The notes: generated by a model from the sequence alone, not told the origin. A stretch of DNA of 64,000 nucleotides from Pseudomonas sp. AB6 (GCF_034314105.1 NZ_JAVIWJ010000001.1:4812501-4876500), one strand, 5' to 3'. Counted from the stretch's first letter, positions 11,701 through 20,280 are shown. Made by a program: numbers and translations.

Positions 11701-12495
11701 GAAATATTGGTCAGCGGCGGTGATATCCACCGATTCCCACGTGGGCCCAATCCCGGGACTTTTCTCCATGGCTTGTTGGAATGGGCCGGAGTTGAAGGTT
11801 TTGCCGTGGTTGCAGCCCATCCGCTCAAGCTGGAAAAAGCTGTCGGCAGTCGCTGCAATCGTCGGGGTTGGGAAGGCTGGATTCCTACGTTGACCGATTG
11901 GATGCAGCACCTGCTGACGATGCCGCTGCGTTTGGCTGCGAACGAGCCACCGGTGTCATTAAGCGCCTTGGACCAGCCACACCAGTACCGCATCGAAATG
12001 GAGTTCTGGTTCGCCTGCCACAAAGTCGACGTGGCGCAAATGGACGCCCTGGTCCGGCGCTATACCCATAACGGCGCACCTCGGGCCAAGGCGGAAACCT
12101 TCTCGCTCAACGGCATGTTCAAGGGCTTTATCGACCTAACGTTCGAGCACCAAGGGCGTTATTACGTAGCCGATTACAAATCCAACTGGCTCGGCCCAGA
12201 CGACGATGCCTACACCGAACACAACATGATCGCTTCGATTCTGGAAAACCGTTACGACCTGCAATACGTCCTCTACCTGCTGGCCTTGCATCGCCAGCTC
12301 AAGGCACGCTTGGCCGATTACGACTATGACCAGCACATGGGCGGCGCTGTGTATTTGTTCTTGCGCGGCAGTCGAGCGCCGAGTCAGGGCCTCTACTTCA
12401 CCCGCCCGCCACGTGAACTGATTGAAGGTCTCGACCTGCTGTTTCAAGGCCAAACAATGCTTCAAGAAGATGCGCTGTCAGGAGAGCCCGCATGA
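8788..12495 (+). CDS. recB: Exodeoxyribonuclease V beta subunit RecB
   Basis: A 1235-residue RecB: a 3'-5' superfamily 1A helicase joined to the nuclease of RecBCD, acting in double-strand-break repair and degradation of foreign linear DNA. Walker A is ASAGTGKT at residues 27-34, motif II is LIDEFQDTDP, and late helicase motifs are TIHKSKGLEYPLVFLP and LLYVALTRAQ. The C-terminal nuclease shows FIDLTF followed by ADYKSNWLG, the catalytic Asp and Asp-x-Lys of the RecB nuclease. The ATG at 8788 overlaps the recC stop (ATGA), so it is preferred to the in-frame ATG 30 bases earlier. The stop overlaps recD in the same way. Confidence 0.97.
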   Translation: MNADQPQQPTGSLALRFPLHGSQLIEASAGTGKTFTISALYLRLVLGHGGVSGFGRELLPPQILVVTFTDAATKELRDRIRTRLAEAARYFRNEIASPDGLIAELRDQFTPEQWPACASRLDIAAQWMDEAAVSTIHSWCQRMLREHAFDSGSLFTQTLETDHSELLSEVLRDYWRRFCYPMSGDALKWVRAHWGGPATLLPRVRALFGSDRNTTTQEPAELITAALEERKQALRALKFPWTNWAAELHVICLDGVACKVVDGRKMQERYFRPWFEKLIAWAADEDQEDLDLGTGFTRLTPDGFAEAWKGQAPSHPALEAMLVLQASLDTLPTPDAVVLEHAAQWVGQRFEEEKRRRAEMGFDDMLLRLEAALRSTGGERLATLIREQFPVALIDEFQDTDPVQYRIFDSIYRLEENDPETGLFLIGDPKQAIYAFRGADIYTYLRARIATTGRLHTLGTNFRSSHAMVDAVNHVFNLAEQRPTERGAFLFRDGENNQVPFTSVAAQGRKEIFTVEAQPVAALNIWQLQSEQPLSGAIYRQQLAATCASEIAQLLIKGQQGHAGFAHAGETVRGLLPADIAILVRDGKEAQAVRGELSARGVRSVYLSDKDSVFAAQEAHDLLAWLKACAEPDSERSVRGALACITLNLSLAELERLNQDELAWEARVMQFRGYRTIWRTQGVLPMLRRLLHDFQLPQALISRSDGERILTNLLHLSELMQQAAAELDGEQALIRHLGEHLALSGQAGEEQILRLESDEQLVKVVTIHKSKGLEYPLVFLPFICSSKPVDGSRLPLHFHDADGNAHISLKPTAVLIEQSDDERLAEDLRLLYVALTRAQYACYLGVTDLKRGNNSHSVLHRSALGYLLGGGVSLAESAALAIWLRDLAEGCTAVNVMPLPMPTADTFSPPRNDAILLKPRQPKRRAAENWWIASYSALRIGDTITDGDESPDSPQAQKLFDDERLDPDAPREILVSGGDIHRFPRGPNPGTFLHGLLEWAGVEGFAVVAAHPLKLEKAVGSRCNRRGWEGWIPTLTDWMQHLLTMPLRLAANEPPVSLSALDQPHQYRIEMEFWFACHKVDVAQMDALVRRYTHNGAPRAKAETFSLNGMFKGFIDLTFEHQGRYYVADYKSNWLGPDDDAYTEHNMIASILENRYDLQYVLYLLALHRQLKARLADYDYDQHMGGAVYLFLRGSRAPSQGLYFTRPPRELIEGLDLLFQGQTMLQEDALSGEPA

Positions 12496-14591
12496 GTCGC
12501 TCATTCGCCGAATTATTACCCACTGCGTTAGACGCGCAGAGTCTGTCGTCGCTCACCCCCCTGAGTCGAGTCGACGACCTGCTGTTGCTGTTGGAGCGTT
12601 GGGTCGAGCGCGGTTGGTTGCGCGCCTTGGACCGGGCATTTGTGGCGTTCCTCAGTGAGTTGGACCCGCAGGCTGACTCATTGGTATTGCTGGCGGCAGC
12701 GTTGACCAGCCATCAATTGGGCCATGGGCATGTGTGCCTGGACCTGTATGAAACCCTGAAAGAACCGGATTTCGCGCTGTCGTTGCCACCCGAAGGCGAT
12801 GCGCAAATGGGTCCGATGCTACTGCCATCGCAACTACTGGAGGCATTGGACGGTAGCGATTGGTATGACGCCTTGGCCGCGAGTGCCTTGGTGGCACAAG
12901 CCGATGATCACAGCGAAGCGGCGGCGCAAAAACCGTTGGTGTTGTCGGATCGACGTTTGTATTTGCGCCGCTATTGGAGCTACGAACGGCGCATCGACAG
13001 CGCTTTGCGTCAACGTCTGGCGCAGCAGGACGCGGCACCGCAGGATTTGGCGCAACGGCTCGACGCGTTGTTTGGTAAAGCCAACCCTGCCCCTGACGCC
13101 CTGATCGATTGGCAAAAACTGGCGTGTGCGGTGGCGACACGCGGCGCCTTCAGCATCGTCACGGGTGGCCCCGGCACCGGTAAAACCACCACCGTGGTGC
13201 GTTTGCTGGCATTGCTGCAAGCCCCTGCCGTAGAGAGCGGGCAACCGTTGCGCATTCGTCTGGCGGCGCCCACCGGAAAAGCAGCGGCACGGCTGACTGA
13301 ATCCATCAGCCATCAAGTTCAGTCGTTGGACGTGACAGAAGCCGTTCGACAGAAAATTCCCAGCGACGTCGCCACCGTGCACCGCTTGTTAGGCAGTCGT
13401 CCGGGCACTCGGCACTTTCGTCATCACGCCGGTAACCTGCTGCCGCTGGATGTGTTAGTGGTCGATGAAGCGTCGATGATCGACCTGGAAATGATGGCCA
13501 ACCTGCTGGACGCATTGCCGCCCCACGCGCGATTGATTTTGCTCGGCGACAAAGACCAACTGGCCTCTGTAGAAGCGGGCGCGGTATTGGGCGATCTGTG
13601 TCGTGATGCCGAAACAGGCCGATACAGCCCGCAAACCCAAACATGGCTACAAGCGGTCAGCGGCGAAGACTTGGGCCGCAGCGGTCTGCAACAGGGTGAC
13701 GCCCTGCAATTTCCATTGGCGCAACAAGTGGTAATGCTGCGGCACTCGCGGCGTTTTGTGCAAGGCAGCGGCATTGGTCAATTGTCCCGGCTGGTCAATC
13801 AACAGCAAGCGGGGGAAGCACGGGCCTTGCTCGCGGCACGGACCCACAAAGATCTTTTTGCGCTGGGCTTGAAAGGCGAGCAGGACCACGCATTTGAGCG
13901 CGTGTTGATCGAAGGGCACAGTCAAGGCACCGAAGGGCCGCAAGGTTATCGGTATTACTTGGGTCTGCTGGCGGATCAACGCCCGGCCGCGAGCGCTGCC
14001 CTTGAAGACCCCTGCTGGACACTCTGGGCGCGTTCAGTGCTGGAAGCGTTCGATTCGTTTCAGTTGTTGTGTGCCGTGCGCAAGGGACCATGGGGTGTTG
14101 AAGGATTGAACCAGCGCATCCCCCATGCGCTGTTCAACGCGGGGCTGATCGAAAGCGCCCAGCACTGGTACGAAGGCCGCCCGGTGCTGATGACGCGTAA
14201 CGACTATGGGTTGGGGTTGATGAACGGCGACATAGGGATCACCCTGCGCCTGCCCGAGCGCGATGGCGTTGAGCCCAGCCGCCACGTATTGCGCGTTGCA
14301 TTTCCCCGTAACGACGGCAGCGGCGGTGTGCGTTTTGTCCTGCCAAGCCGTTTGAATGACGTCGAAACCGTGTACGCCATGACCGTGCATAAATCCCAAG
14401 GCTCGGAATTTGCCCACACTGCGCTGATCCTTCCGGAAGTGCTGAACCCGGTGCTGACCAAGGAATTGATCTACACCGGTATCACCCGCGCAAAACACTG
14501 GTTCAGCCTCATCGAACCTCGCCCCGGCGTGTTCGAAGACGCCATCAAGCGCAAGGTCAAGCGGCTTAGCGGGTTGATGCTGGGTTTGTAA
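12492..14591 (+). CDS. recD: Exodeoxyribonuclease V alpha subunit RecD
   Basis: A 699-residue RecD, the 5'-3' superfamily 1B helicase of RecBCD. Walker A is GGPGTGKTT at residues 225-233, motif II is VLVVDEASMID, and the SF1B C-terminal motif is TVHKSQGSEFAHTALI. It is somewhat longer than E. coli RecD (608), the extra being in the N-terminal and middle parts. It starts inside the recB stop (ATGA), so the three subunits are probably translated together. It is convergent with the ABC transporter gene at 14626, separated by 34 bases in which no hairpin was seen. Confidence 0.96.
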   Translation: MSRSFAELLPTALDAQSLSSLTPLSRVDDLLLLLERWVERGWLRALDRAFVAFLSELDPQADSLVLLAAALTSHQLGHGHVCLDLYETLKEPDFALSLPPEGDAQMGPMLLPSQLLEALDGSDWYDALAASALVAQADDHSEAAAQKPLVLSDRRLYLRRYWSYERRIDSALRQRLAQQDAAPQDLAQRLDALFGKANPAPDALIDWQKLACAVATRGAFSIVTGGPGTGKTTTVVRLLALLQAPAVESGQPLRIRLAAPTGKAAARLTESISHQVQSLDVTEAVRQKIPSDVATVHRLLGSRPGTRHFRHHAGNLLPLDVLVVDEASMIDLEMMANLLDALPPHARLILLGDKDQLASVEAGAVLGDLCRDAETGRYSPQTQTWLQAVSGEDLGRSGLQQGDALQFPLAQQVVMLRHSRRFVQGSGIGQLSRLVNQQQAGEARALLAARTHKDLFALGLKGEQDHAFERVLIEGHSQGTEGPQGYRYYLGLLADQRPAASAALEDPCWTLWARSVLEAFDSFQLLCAVRKGPWGVEGLNQRIPHALFNAGLIESAQHWYEGRPVLMTRNDYGLGLMNGDIGITLRLPERDGVEPSRHVLRVAFPRNDGSGGVRFVLPSRLNDVETVYAMTVHKSQGSEFAHTALILPEVLNPVLTKELIYTGITRAKHWFSLIEPRPGVFEDAIKRKVKRLSGLMLGL

Positions 14592-14625
14592 CCACTGACG
14601 CATAAATCCGCTGAAAGGGTGTCCA

Positions 14626-16137
14626 TCAATGCACCAACCCCATAAATCTGCGCACCCGATCCCCAGCGTCGTGTGCGCGGATCACTTGCGGCGCGGCGTC
14701 CACTTGAATATTGCCGTCCTCCATAAAAATCACCCGATCAGAGATCGACATCGCGAACTCCATTTCATGGGTGACGATGAGCATGGTCATGCCTTCTTTT
14801 GCCAGATCGCGAATGACGTTTAGCACGTCGCCCACCAACTCGGGATCAAGTGCCGAAGTGGGTTCATCAAACAGCATGATCTGTGGGTCCATTGCCAGCG
14901 CACGGGCGATGGCCACCCGCTGCTGCTGGCCACCGGACAATTGATGCGGGTACTTATGGGCATGAGCCAGCAGCCCGACCTTATCCAGTAGCGCGTAGGC
15001 GCGTTGCTCGCTTTCGTCTCGGTCTTGCCCGTGGTAGCGCGGCGCCAGGGTGATGTTGTCGAGAATGGTGCGGTGCGGGAACAGATTGAAGTTTTGAAAC
15101 ACCATTCCAATCCGCTGCACGCCCTGGCGAATTTGTAGGCTGTTAGGGTTGTCGCCTGCATGAATAAAGCTTTCGCCGAACAGAATAATCTCGCCCTGAT
15201 CAATACTTTCCAAGCCGTTGATGGTGCGTATCAACGACGTCTTGCCTGAGCCGGACGGGCCAATAATAGAAATCACTTGCCCGGCGCGAACGTCCAGATC
15301 GATGCCTTGAAGCACATCATGCTGGCCGTAACTTTTATGGATGTTATTTAACTGCAACGCAGGCGCCGCACCGGGGCCGACATGCGAACGAACCAACGAC
15401 GGCTGGGCGGTTAAATTCCCTCTCAGCGCGCTCAATCCGTACTCATCCAGTGTCTGAGGCGTGCGGTTGTTCATTTCCAGGTACTGTTCAAATCGCTGCA
15501 ACAGCCAGCCAAATACCGTGACGATCAGCACGTAATACACCGCCACGGCGGACAAGGTTTCCATCACCAGAAAGTTTGTCGCGTAGAGACGTTGGCCCAC
15601 TGTGAGAATTTCGGTTAGCGAAATCACCGACACCAGCGAGGTTAGCTTGACCACGGTGATGTATTCGTTGATCAGCGTCGGCAGGGAAATCCGAAACGCC
15701 TGTGGGATAACCACCAACCGCTGCAAACCGATCAGGCCGACACCCAGTGCGCGCCCGGCCTCCTTTTGGCCCTTGGCCACCGAAATCAACCCCCCACGAT
15801 GGATCTCTGCCATGTACGCCGCCTCGGTCACGATCAAGGCGAACAGGCCGGAATAGAAGGGGTTCGATAACACCTCACGGGTAACCGGAAACAGCTGCGG
15901 CAGGTTGTAAACGAATACCACCAGCACCAACAACGGGACGCTGCGGAAGAACCAGATATAAATCGCCGCCGGTATGCGCAACCAGCGCGAAGTCGAAAGC
16001 TTGGCCGAGGCCAGCAGAAACCCGAGCACCATGCCGATGAACCAGCCTAATGCGCTGAGTTCGATAACGGTGATGCACGCTTCCCAAAAATCCGACACAG
16101 AAAACAAAGAAAAAAAGTAGGGCCATTCGAATTGCAT
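14626..16137 (-). CDS. Fused permease-ATPase of a polar amino-acid ABC transporter
   Basis: A 503-residue fusion of two proteins that are usually separate. Residues 1-225 are a HisM/GlnP-type permease with several membrane helices and the EAA loop (about 127-159, starting EAGRALGVGL), which docks onto the ATPase. A linker of about 35 residues leads to a HisP/GlnQ-type ATPase: Walker A GPSGSGKT (293-300), signature LSGGQQQ (400-406), Walker B LFDEPTSALD (422-431), then the H-loop in IVTHEMEF. With one permease per chain, the working transporter is presumably a homodimer. The start is the ATG at 16137 with GAGG five bases upstream; a GTG lies six bases earlier. It is the last gene of the operon with the binding protein at 16194. 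Confidence 0.92.
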   Translation of the reverse strand: MQFEWPYFFSLFSVSDFWEACITVIELSALGWFIGMVLGFLLASAKLSTSRWLRIPAAIYIWFFRSVPLLVLVVFVYNLPQLFPVTREVLSNPFYSGLFALIVTEAAYMAEIHRGGLISVAKGQKEAGRALGVGLIGLQRLVVIPQAFRISLPTLINEYITVVKLTSLVSVISLTEILTVGQRLYATNFLVMETLSAVAVYYVLIVTVFGWLLQRFEQYLEMNNRTPQTLDEYGLSALRGNLTAQPSLVRSHVGPGAAPALQLNNIHKSYGQHDVLQGIDLDVRAGQVISIIGPSGSGKTSLIRTINGLESIDQGEIILFGESFIHAGDNPNSLQIRQGVQRIGMVFQNFNLFPHRTILDNITLAPRYHGQDRDESEQRAYALLDKVGLLAHAHKYPHQLSGGQQQRVAIARALAMDPQIMLFDEPTSALDPELVGDVLNVIRDLAKEGMTMLIVTHEMEFAMSISDRVIFMEDGNIQVDAAPQVIRAHDAGDRVRRFMGLVH

Positions 16138-16151
16138 GCACACCTCAAGCT

Positions 16152-16173
16152 GCCGGCTTCGTGGGAAGCCGGC
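16152..16173 (-). promoter_or_regulatory. Intercistronic hairpin between binding protein and permease
   Basis: GCCGGCTTC, loop GTGG, GAAGCCGGC: a perfect 9-bp stem between the binding-protein stop (16194) and the permease start (16137), with no T-run. Such hairpins after binding-protein genes usually stabilise the upstream mRNA or weaken downstream expression, giving excess binding protein over membrane parts. That role is inferred. Confidence 0.6.
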
Positions 16174-16193
16174 GGGTCAAACGGGGAGAAGAA

Positions 16194-16997
16194 TCAGTTG
16201 CTCGGTTCTTCGAGGTTGTATTTCTTCAACAGGGCGGCGTATTCACCGGATTTCTTGCTGTCATCGAAGGCTGTCAGCAACGCTTTATACAGCTCTTCAT
16301 TTCCTTTTTTGACGAAGATGCCCAAGGTTTGTTGGTAGATGGAATGTTCGGTGCTGACCATCACCCGGCCTTTGGTGTGTTCGGCGATCATGCCGGCCGC
16401 CCCGTCGATTTCAACCTGAGCCTGAACGTTGCCGGATAGCAGCGCTTGGGTCACTTCCGGTGCCGACGGAAATTCGCTGACTGCGATGGCGCCCTTGTGG
16501 TTCGGCACACAGTAGTCAGTAGACAGCTTGTTGAATTGGGCTACCCAAGTTGTGCCCTTTTCCAGGCCGACTTTAAGACCGCAGAGGTCTTCCGGGACTT
16601 TCGGTTTAACCGTGCTGTCTTTGAGCACCATGATCGCTGCGCCGGTCTTGGCATAAGCAATGGTTTGAGCTTGAGTCTGACGTTCCGGGGTGATGTACAT
16701 CCCGGAAATGATCGCGTCGTAATGGCCAGAGTTCAGGCCGAGGATCAGGCTAGGAAACTTGGTGTCGACGAAATCAGTCTTGAGGCCCATGTGTTTGCCC
16801 AGCATTGTGGACAGCTCAGGGTCCGAGCCTACGACGTTCTTGTCTTTGTCATACGACTCAAACGGCGGGTAGGTAATTTCCATGCCCACCTTGAACTGGC
16901 CAGGTGTCACGGTCGCTGCTGCTTGCGCCACGGTCGCGCCGAGGAGGGCGACGGCCAATACGGTCAAGCGAACGGCAGTGTTGTTCTTGTTGCGCAT
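16194..16997 (-). CDS. Periplasmic polar amino-acid binding protein
   Basis: A 267-residue solute-binding protein of the HisJ/GlnH family, feeding the fused permease-ATPase downstream. The signal peptide is residues 1 to about 27 with a probable AQA-A cleavage. Family features are MEITYPPFESYDKDKNVVGSDPEL near the mature N-terminus, GLKVGLEKGTT in the hinge region, and YAALLKKYNLEE at the C-terminus. The ligand is not readable; the family takes polar amino acids, opines and related compounds. The start at 16997 is followed by a correct signal peptide and preceded by GGAG. It lies 63 bases after the oxygenase gene, so the imported compound may be that enzyme's substrate. Confidence 0.9.
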   Translation of the reverse strand: MRNKNNTAVRLTVLAVALLGATVAQAAATVTPGQFKVGMEITYPPFESYDKDKNVVGSDPELSTMLGKHMGLKTDFVDTKFPSLILGLNSGHYDAIISGMYITPERQTQAQTIAYAKTGAAIMVLKDSTVKPKVPEDLCGLKVGLEKGTTWVAQFNKLSTDYCVPNHKGAIAVSEFPSAPEVTQALLSGNVQAQVEIDGAAGMIAEHTKGRVMVSTEHSIYQQTLGIFVKKGNEELYKALLTAFDDSKKSGEYAALLKKYNLEEPSN

Positions 16998-17060
16998 CGT
17001 CGGTGACTCCACAGTAGGAAAGGAACTGCATTGATCAAATGAATCGTTAAGGCACTGCAT

Positions 17061-18128
17061 TTACGGCGCGTCCGGGGTCTGGTTTTTCAAATGCCCGAAA
17101 CTCGAGGGTTTACGGGCTTTTTCCGGCAGGATGATTTCGCCGTTTTCCACCCGCTTGCGTAAGTACTGATAGGTTTGCAGCGCCTGGCCGAACATGTGCT
17201 CACCGATGGCGATTTCCTCGTAATCCTTGCCGGCCTGCGCAAAACTGGGCAGCGGCTTGATCTGCGTGTGGAAGTCGCAGGCGTAGAACAACGGAAAAGA
17301 ATACCGCTCCTGACTCACTGTTCTAACCCGATGAGCCGTTGCAACGAACGTACCAGCGGTCATCACCTCAAGCATGTCGCCAATGTTCACCACTAAGGCG
17401 CCTTCCACGGGCGGCGCGTCGATCCATTGGCCTTGATCGTTCATCACTTCAAGGCCCGGCTGATCGGCGAGCAATATCGTGAAGCACTCGTAGTCGGTGT
17501 GCGCACCAATACCGGGCGCGTCTTGAGCGGTGTCGTCGAATGGGTAATGGATCAAGCGCAGTTTCGATGGCGGGCGCGTCACCATCGCATCGAAATAGCC
17601 CTCTTCCAGGCCCAATGCCAGTGCGAAGCCGTCGAACAACCGGCGGCCCAGGGCAAAGATCGCCGCGTAATAGGCTTGCACCGATTCCTTGAAATTGGGC
17701 AGCAGCGGCCACTCGTTAGGGCCAAGCAATGGCGTGTTGGCCAGCACCAAAGGGTCATCGGCGGGCACTTCGAACCCGACATCGAAGGCTTCTTTGTGAT
17801 CCGGCTTGCCCTTGGCGTACACCTCTTCACCTTCGGGAACGAAGCCTTTATGGGTTTTCGAGGTGCCGATGTAATGCTGCATCTTGGTCTCGAAAGACTG
17901 ATCGAAAAAGTCCTTGGCGGCTTGATACAGTCCCTTGATCAACCGCGCTTCGATGCCGTGGTTCTTGATGTACAGAAATCCGACGTCACGGGCCGCGGCG
18001 CCCAGTTTTTCGGCCACTGCTTGACGCTCTTCAAGGTCGGCGCTGAACAGCCCGGCAATGTCCACCATCGGGATGCTGTTGAAGTTAGCGGCCAGCGAGG
18101 GCGCTGCTTTGGGTAACAATTCAGGCAT
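17061..18128 (-). CDS. 2-oxoglutarate/Fe(II) oxygenase, isopenicillin-N-synthase family
   Basis: A 355-residue non-haem iron oxygenase. The N-terminal DIOX_N region (about 18-140) contains GFLYIKNHGI. The catalytic jelly roll has the iron-binding His210 and Asp212 (GAHTDYECFTILL) and His266 (TAHRV), and the 2-oxoglutarate-binding Arg275 and Ser277 (ERYSFPL). All key residues are present, so it should be active, hydroxylating or desaturating a small molecule; the substrate is unknown. The ATG at 18128 has GGAG ten bases upstream and restores the usual N-terminus. It sits 13 bases after the TIM-barrel gene and 63 before the amino-acid binding protein. I recall a related pairing of an iron/ascorbate oxidoreductase with amino-acid ABC genes at PA4191-PA4195 of P. 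aeruginosa. Confidence 0.9.
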   Translation of the reverse strand: MPELLPKAAPSLAANFNSIPMVDIAGLFSADLEERQAVAEKLGAAARDVGFLYIKNHGIEARLIKGLYQAAKDFFDQSFETKMQHYIGTSKTHKGFVPEGEEVYAKGKPDHKEAFDVGFEVPADDPLVLANTPLLGPNEWPLLPNFKESVQAYYAAIFALGRRLFDGFALALGLEEGYFDAMVTRPPSKLRLIHYPFDDTAQDAPGIGAHTDYECFTILLADQPGLEVMNDQGQWIDAPPVEGALVVNIGDMLEVMTAGTFVATAHRVRTVSQERYSFPLFYACDFHTQIKPLPSFAQAGKDYEEIAIGEHMFGQALQTYQYLRKRVENGEIILPEKARKPSSFGHLKNQTPDAP

Positions 18129-18141
18129 GGAAAAGCGCTCC

Positions 18142-18993
18142 TTAATGGCGAGACGAATGAGTAAAACGTTTGAAATGCTCGCGTTCGGCGTGGGCCATCC
18201 ACACGTTGAGCGACCACAGATCGGCCACTGGAACGTTGGTAAATGGCAGATTGTGCAAATAGCCGTCGGCGCCAAACTCGGGGGTCAACGTGCTGACCTG
18301 ATAGCCACGCGCTTGTTGTGAACGCCAGATCGCTTCCCAGTGGTGTTGATGGAAAGCCAACTCTTTGGCGTATTCCGGCGCGGCGGGGTGAGGGACTTGC
18401 GGGCCTTGGTCATACCCGACCCGAGCCTGAATGTGATGGACCCGCTCAACGAAGGCGCTCAGGTCGTCCTCGGGATCGTCGAGCAAGCGTTCGCAGGTGA
18501 CGATCCAGTGGCTGATGTCGCTGGTGAACCGCAAATCGGGCAATTGGCGAATCAGTTCGAGGGTGACCCAGGGGTTGAACAACGACCGCGAGCGGTGGGT
18601 TTCAAAGCTGCACACCTGGCCGTGTTTACGCGCCAGCTCCAGTGCGCGGCCGAAAAAGTCTACCTGTTGCGGCAACTGCCAGCGGTCATTACCGGCCAGC
18701 ACATTGACGAAACGCGGCGACAGCTCTGCGGCCCAAGCGAGTTTTTTGTCGAGATCCTGAAGGTGTTCGTCGACCGGCGCGGCTTGCTCGGGCAACACGT
18801 TATAAGCGGTGAACACGCTGCTGATGTAGCCCAGCCGATTGGCCCGCAGAAACGCGGCAAAATCCGCTCGTTCGCGGGCTTCCAGTGGAAGGCGCGCTTC
18901 GATGCCGTCAAAACCGGCTTCGAGCAGCTCCTCCAATGCTTGGACCTTACTGGCGGTATAGCCCCAAAGCGTTCGGAATATTTCCAGTTTCAT
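18142..18993 (-). CDS. Sugar phosphate isomerase/epimerase-like TIM-barrel protein
   Basis: A 283-residue protein of the xylose-isomerase-like TIM-barrel superfamily (AP_endonuc_2). Supporting segments are LLEAGFDGIEARLP (the early Gly-Ile-Glu turn), FETHRSRSLFNPW with a metal-ligand-type Glu and His, TSDISHWIVTCERL, and HHIQARVGYDQGPQVPHP. Members isomerise, epimerise or dehydrate sugar-like and keto-acid compounds with a divalent metal. It is first in the four-gene operon with the oxygenase and ABC transporter, so it probably acts in the same unknown pathway. The start at 18993 has GAGG seven bases upstream. The 289 bases before it, up to the LysR stop, hold no gene and probably carry the operon promoter. 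Confidence 0.85.
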   Translation of the reverse strand: MKLEIFRTLWGYTASKVQALEELLEAGFDGIEARLPLEARERADFAAFLRANRLGYISSVFTAYNVLPEQAAPVDEHLQDLDKKLAWAAELSPRFVNVLAGNDRWQLPQQVDFFGRALELARKHGQVCSFETHRSRSLFNPWVTLELIRQLPDLRFTSDISHWIVTCERLLDDPEDDLSAFVERVHHIQARVGYDQGPQVPHPAAPEYAKELAFHQHHWEAIWRSQQARGYQVSTLTPEFGADGYLHNLPFTNVPVADLWSLNVWMAHAEREHFKRFTHSSRH

Positions 18994-19282
18994 CAACGAC
19001 CTCAAAGATTCCTCGGGCTACGGCACAGCACGACAACGGCAAGACCGGGTCGGGCAACGGGGGGCAGCAGCAGAAAGAGGTAATCCTTGGGCCGAATCTC
19101 TGGGGTTTCGGTCCCGTGTGAGAATGATCTTAGGTGGAGGGCGGGACCGGGAAGAATAGGAAAGCTCAAATCGATAGTTCAGAGATTTATAAACTAACTG
19201 CGTCGATGACTACTACAGAACTACCCGAACCGCGCCGGTCCCACAGACGCGGTCATATTTACCCTCCCTGAATCCTTGCAGA

Positions 19283-20233
19283 CTACTCCGAAGCAAACAC
19301 CATTCCCTTAGTTTCCCCCAGCAACAGCGGGCGGTTCTGCTCAGTTACCACGCGGATGTAATCCCACAACAAGGTAATCCGCTTTAACTTCCGCAGATCC
19401 TCGCGGCAGTACATCCAAAACTGCCGCGTGATATTCACCTCATCTTCCAACACCGGCAGTAGCCGCGAATCTTGCGCGGCAAGAAAACACGGCAGTATCG
19501 CCAGCGACCGGCCTTGCAGCGCGGCGACGTATTGGGCGATGACGCTGGTGCTGCGCAGGTTGGCGCTGGCGCCGGGCAGCAGGTTGCTCAGGTACAGCAA
19601 CTCAGAGCTGAACGCCAAGTCATCGACGTAACTGATGAACGAATGATTAGCCAAATCAGCGCTGCGTTTGATCGGCGCATGGCTGTCGAGATAATCCTGA
19701 GTCGCGTAGAGCCGCAGGCTGTAATCGCACAGCTTGCAGCACACATAAGGTCCATGTTCCGGGCGCTCCAGCGCGATCACGATGTCGGCCTCGCGTTTGG
19801 ACAAACTGATGAAGTGCGGCAACGGCAGAATATCCACTGATATCGCCGGGTAAGCGTCGAGGAAATGAGTCAGCTGCGGGGTGATGAAAAAGCTACCAAA
19901 GCCTTCGGTGCAGCCCATTCGAATATGTCCGGACAGTGCCACGCCAGAGCCTGAAACTTGCTCGCACGCCAAGTGCAGCGTACTTTCAATCGACTCGGCA
20001 TACCCCAGCAAACGCTGGCCTTCGGCGGTCAAAATGAAGCCGTTACTGCGGGACTTCTCGAACAGCAATGTGCCCAGTGCCGCTTCCAGAGAATTGATCC
20101 GTCGCGACACCGTGGTGTAGTCCACCGCCAACCGTTTGGCCGCAGCGCTAGCCTTGCGGGTGCGGGCGACTTCCAGGAAGAACTTGAGGTCGTCCCAGTT
20201 CAGTAGGTTTAACGACGTGATGTTATTTTGCAT
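19283..20233 (-). CDS. LysR-family regulator of the adjacent MFS-mmsA-mmsB genes
   Basis: A 316-residue LysR-type regulator. The HTH is residues about 11-70 (WDDLKFFLEVARTRKASAAA, DYTTVSRRINSLEAALG), followed by an effector domain. The ATG at 20233 is chosen because the HTH begins about ten residues later; the frame is open further upstream but that part is not LysR-like. It is divergent from the MFS gene at 20415, with a perfect 18-base dyad between. LysR regulators beside mmsA and 3-hydroxyisobutyrate dehydrogenase are known in Pseudomonas as 3-hydroxypropionate-responsive activators, unlike the AraC-type MmsR of P. aeruginosa. A similar role here is inferred. Confidence 0.9.
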   Translation of the reverse strand: MQNNITSLNLLNWDDLKFFLEVARTRKASAAAKRLAVDYTTVSRRINSLEAALGTLLFEKSRSNGFILTAEGQRLLGYAESIESTLHLACEQVSGSGVALSGHIRMGCTEGFGSFFITPQLTHFLDAYPAISVDILPLPHFISLSKREADIVIALERPEHGPYVCCKLCDYSLRLYATQDYLDSHAPIKRSADLANHSFISYVDDLAFSSELLYLSNLLPGASANLRSTSVIAQYVAALQGRSLAILPCFLAAQDSRLLPVLEDEVNITRQFWMYCREDLRKLKRITLLWDYIRVVTEQNRPLLLGETKGMVFASE

Positions 20234-20262
20234 GTTGATCCGGTTTTTATGTGCGTTCTTGT

Positions 20263-20280
20263 TAGATGTTTGCACATCTA
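20263..20280. promoter_or_regulatory. Candidate LysR operator, 18-base dyad
   Basis: TAGATGT, spacer TTGC, ACATCTA: two perfect 7-bp arms, 30 bases upstream of the LysR start and 135 upstream of the MFS start. The position suits autoregulation plus divergent activation. It is not a strict T-N11-A box. Confidence 0.5.
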
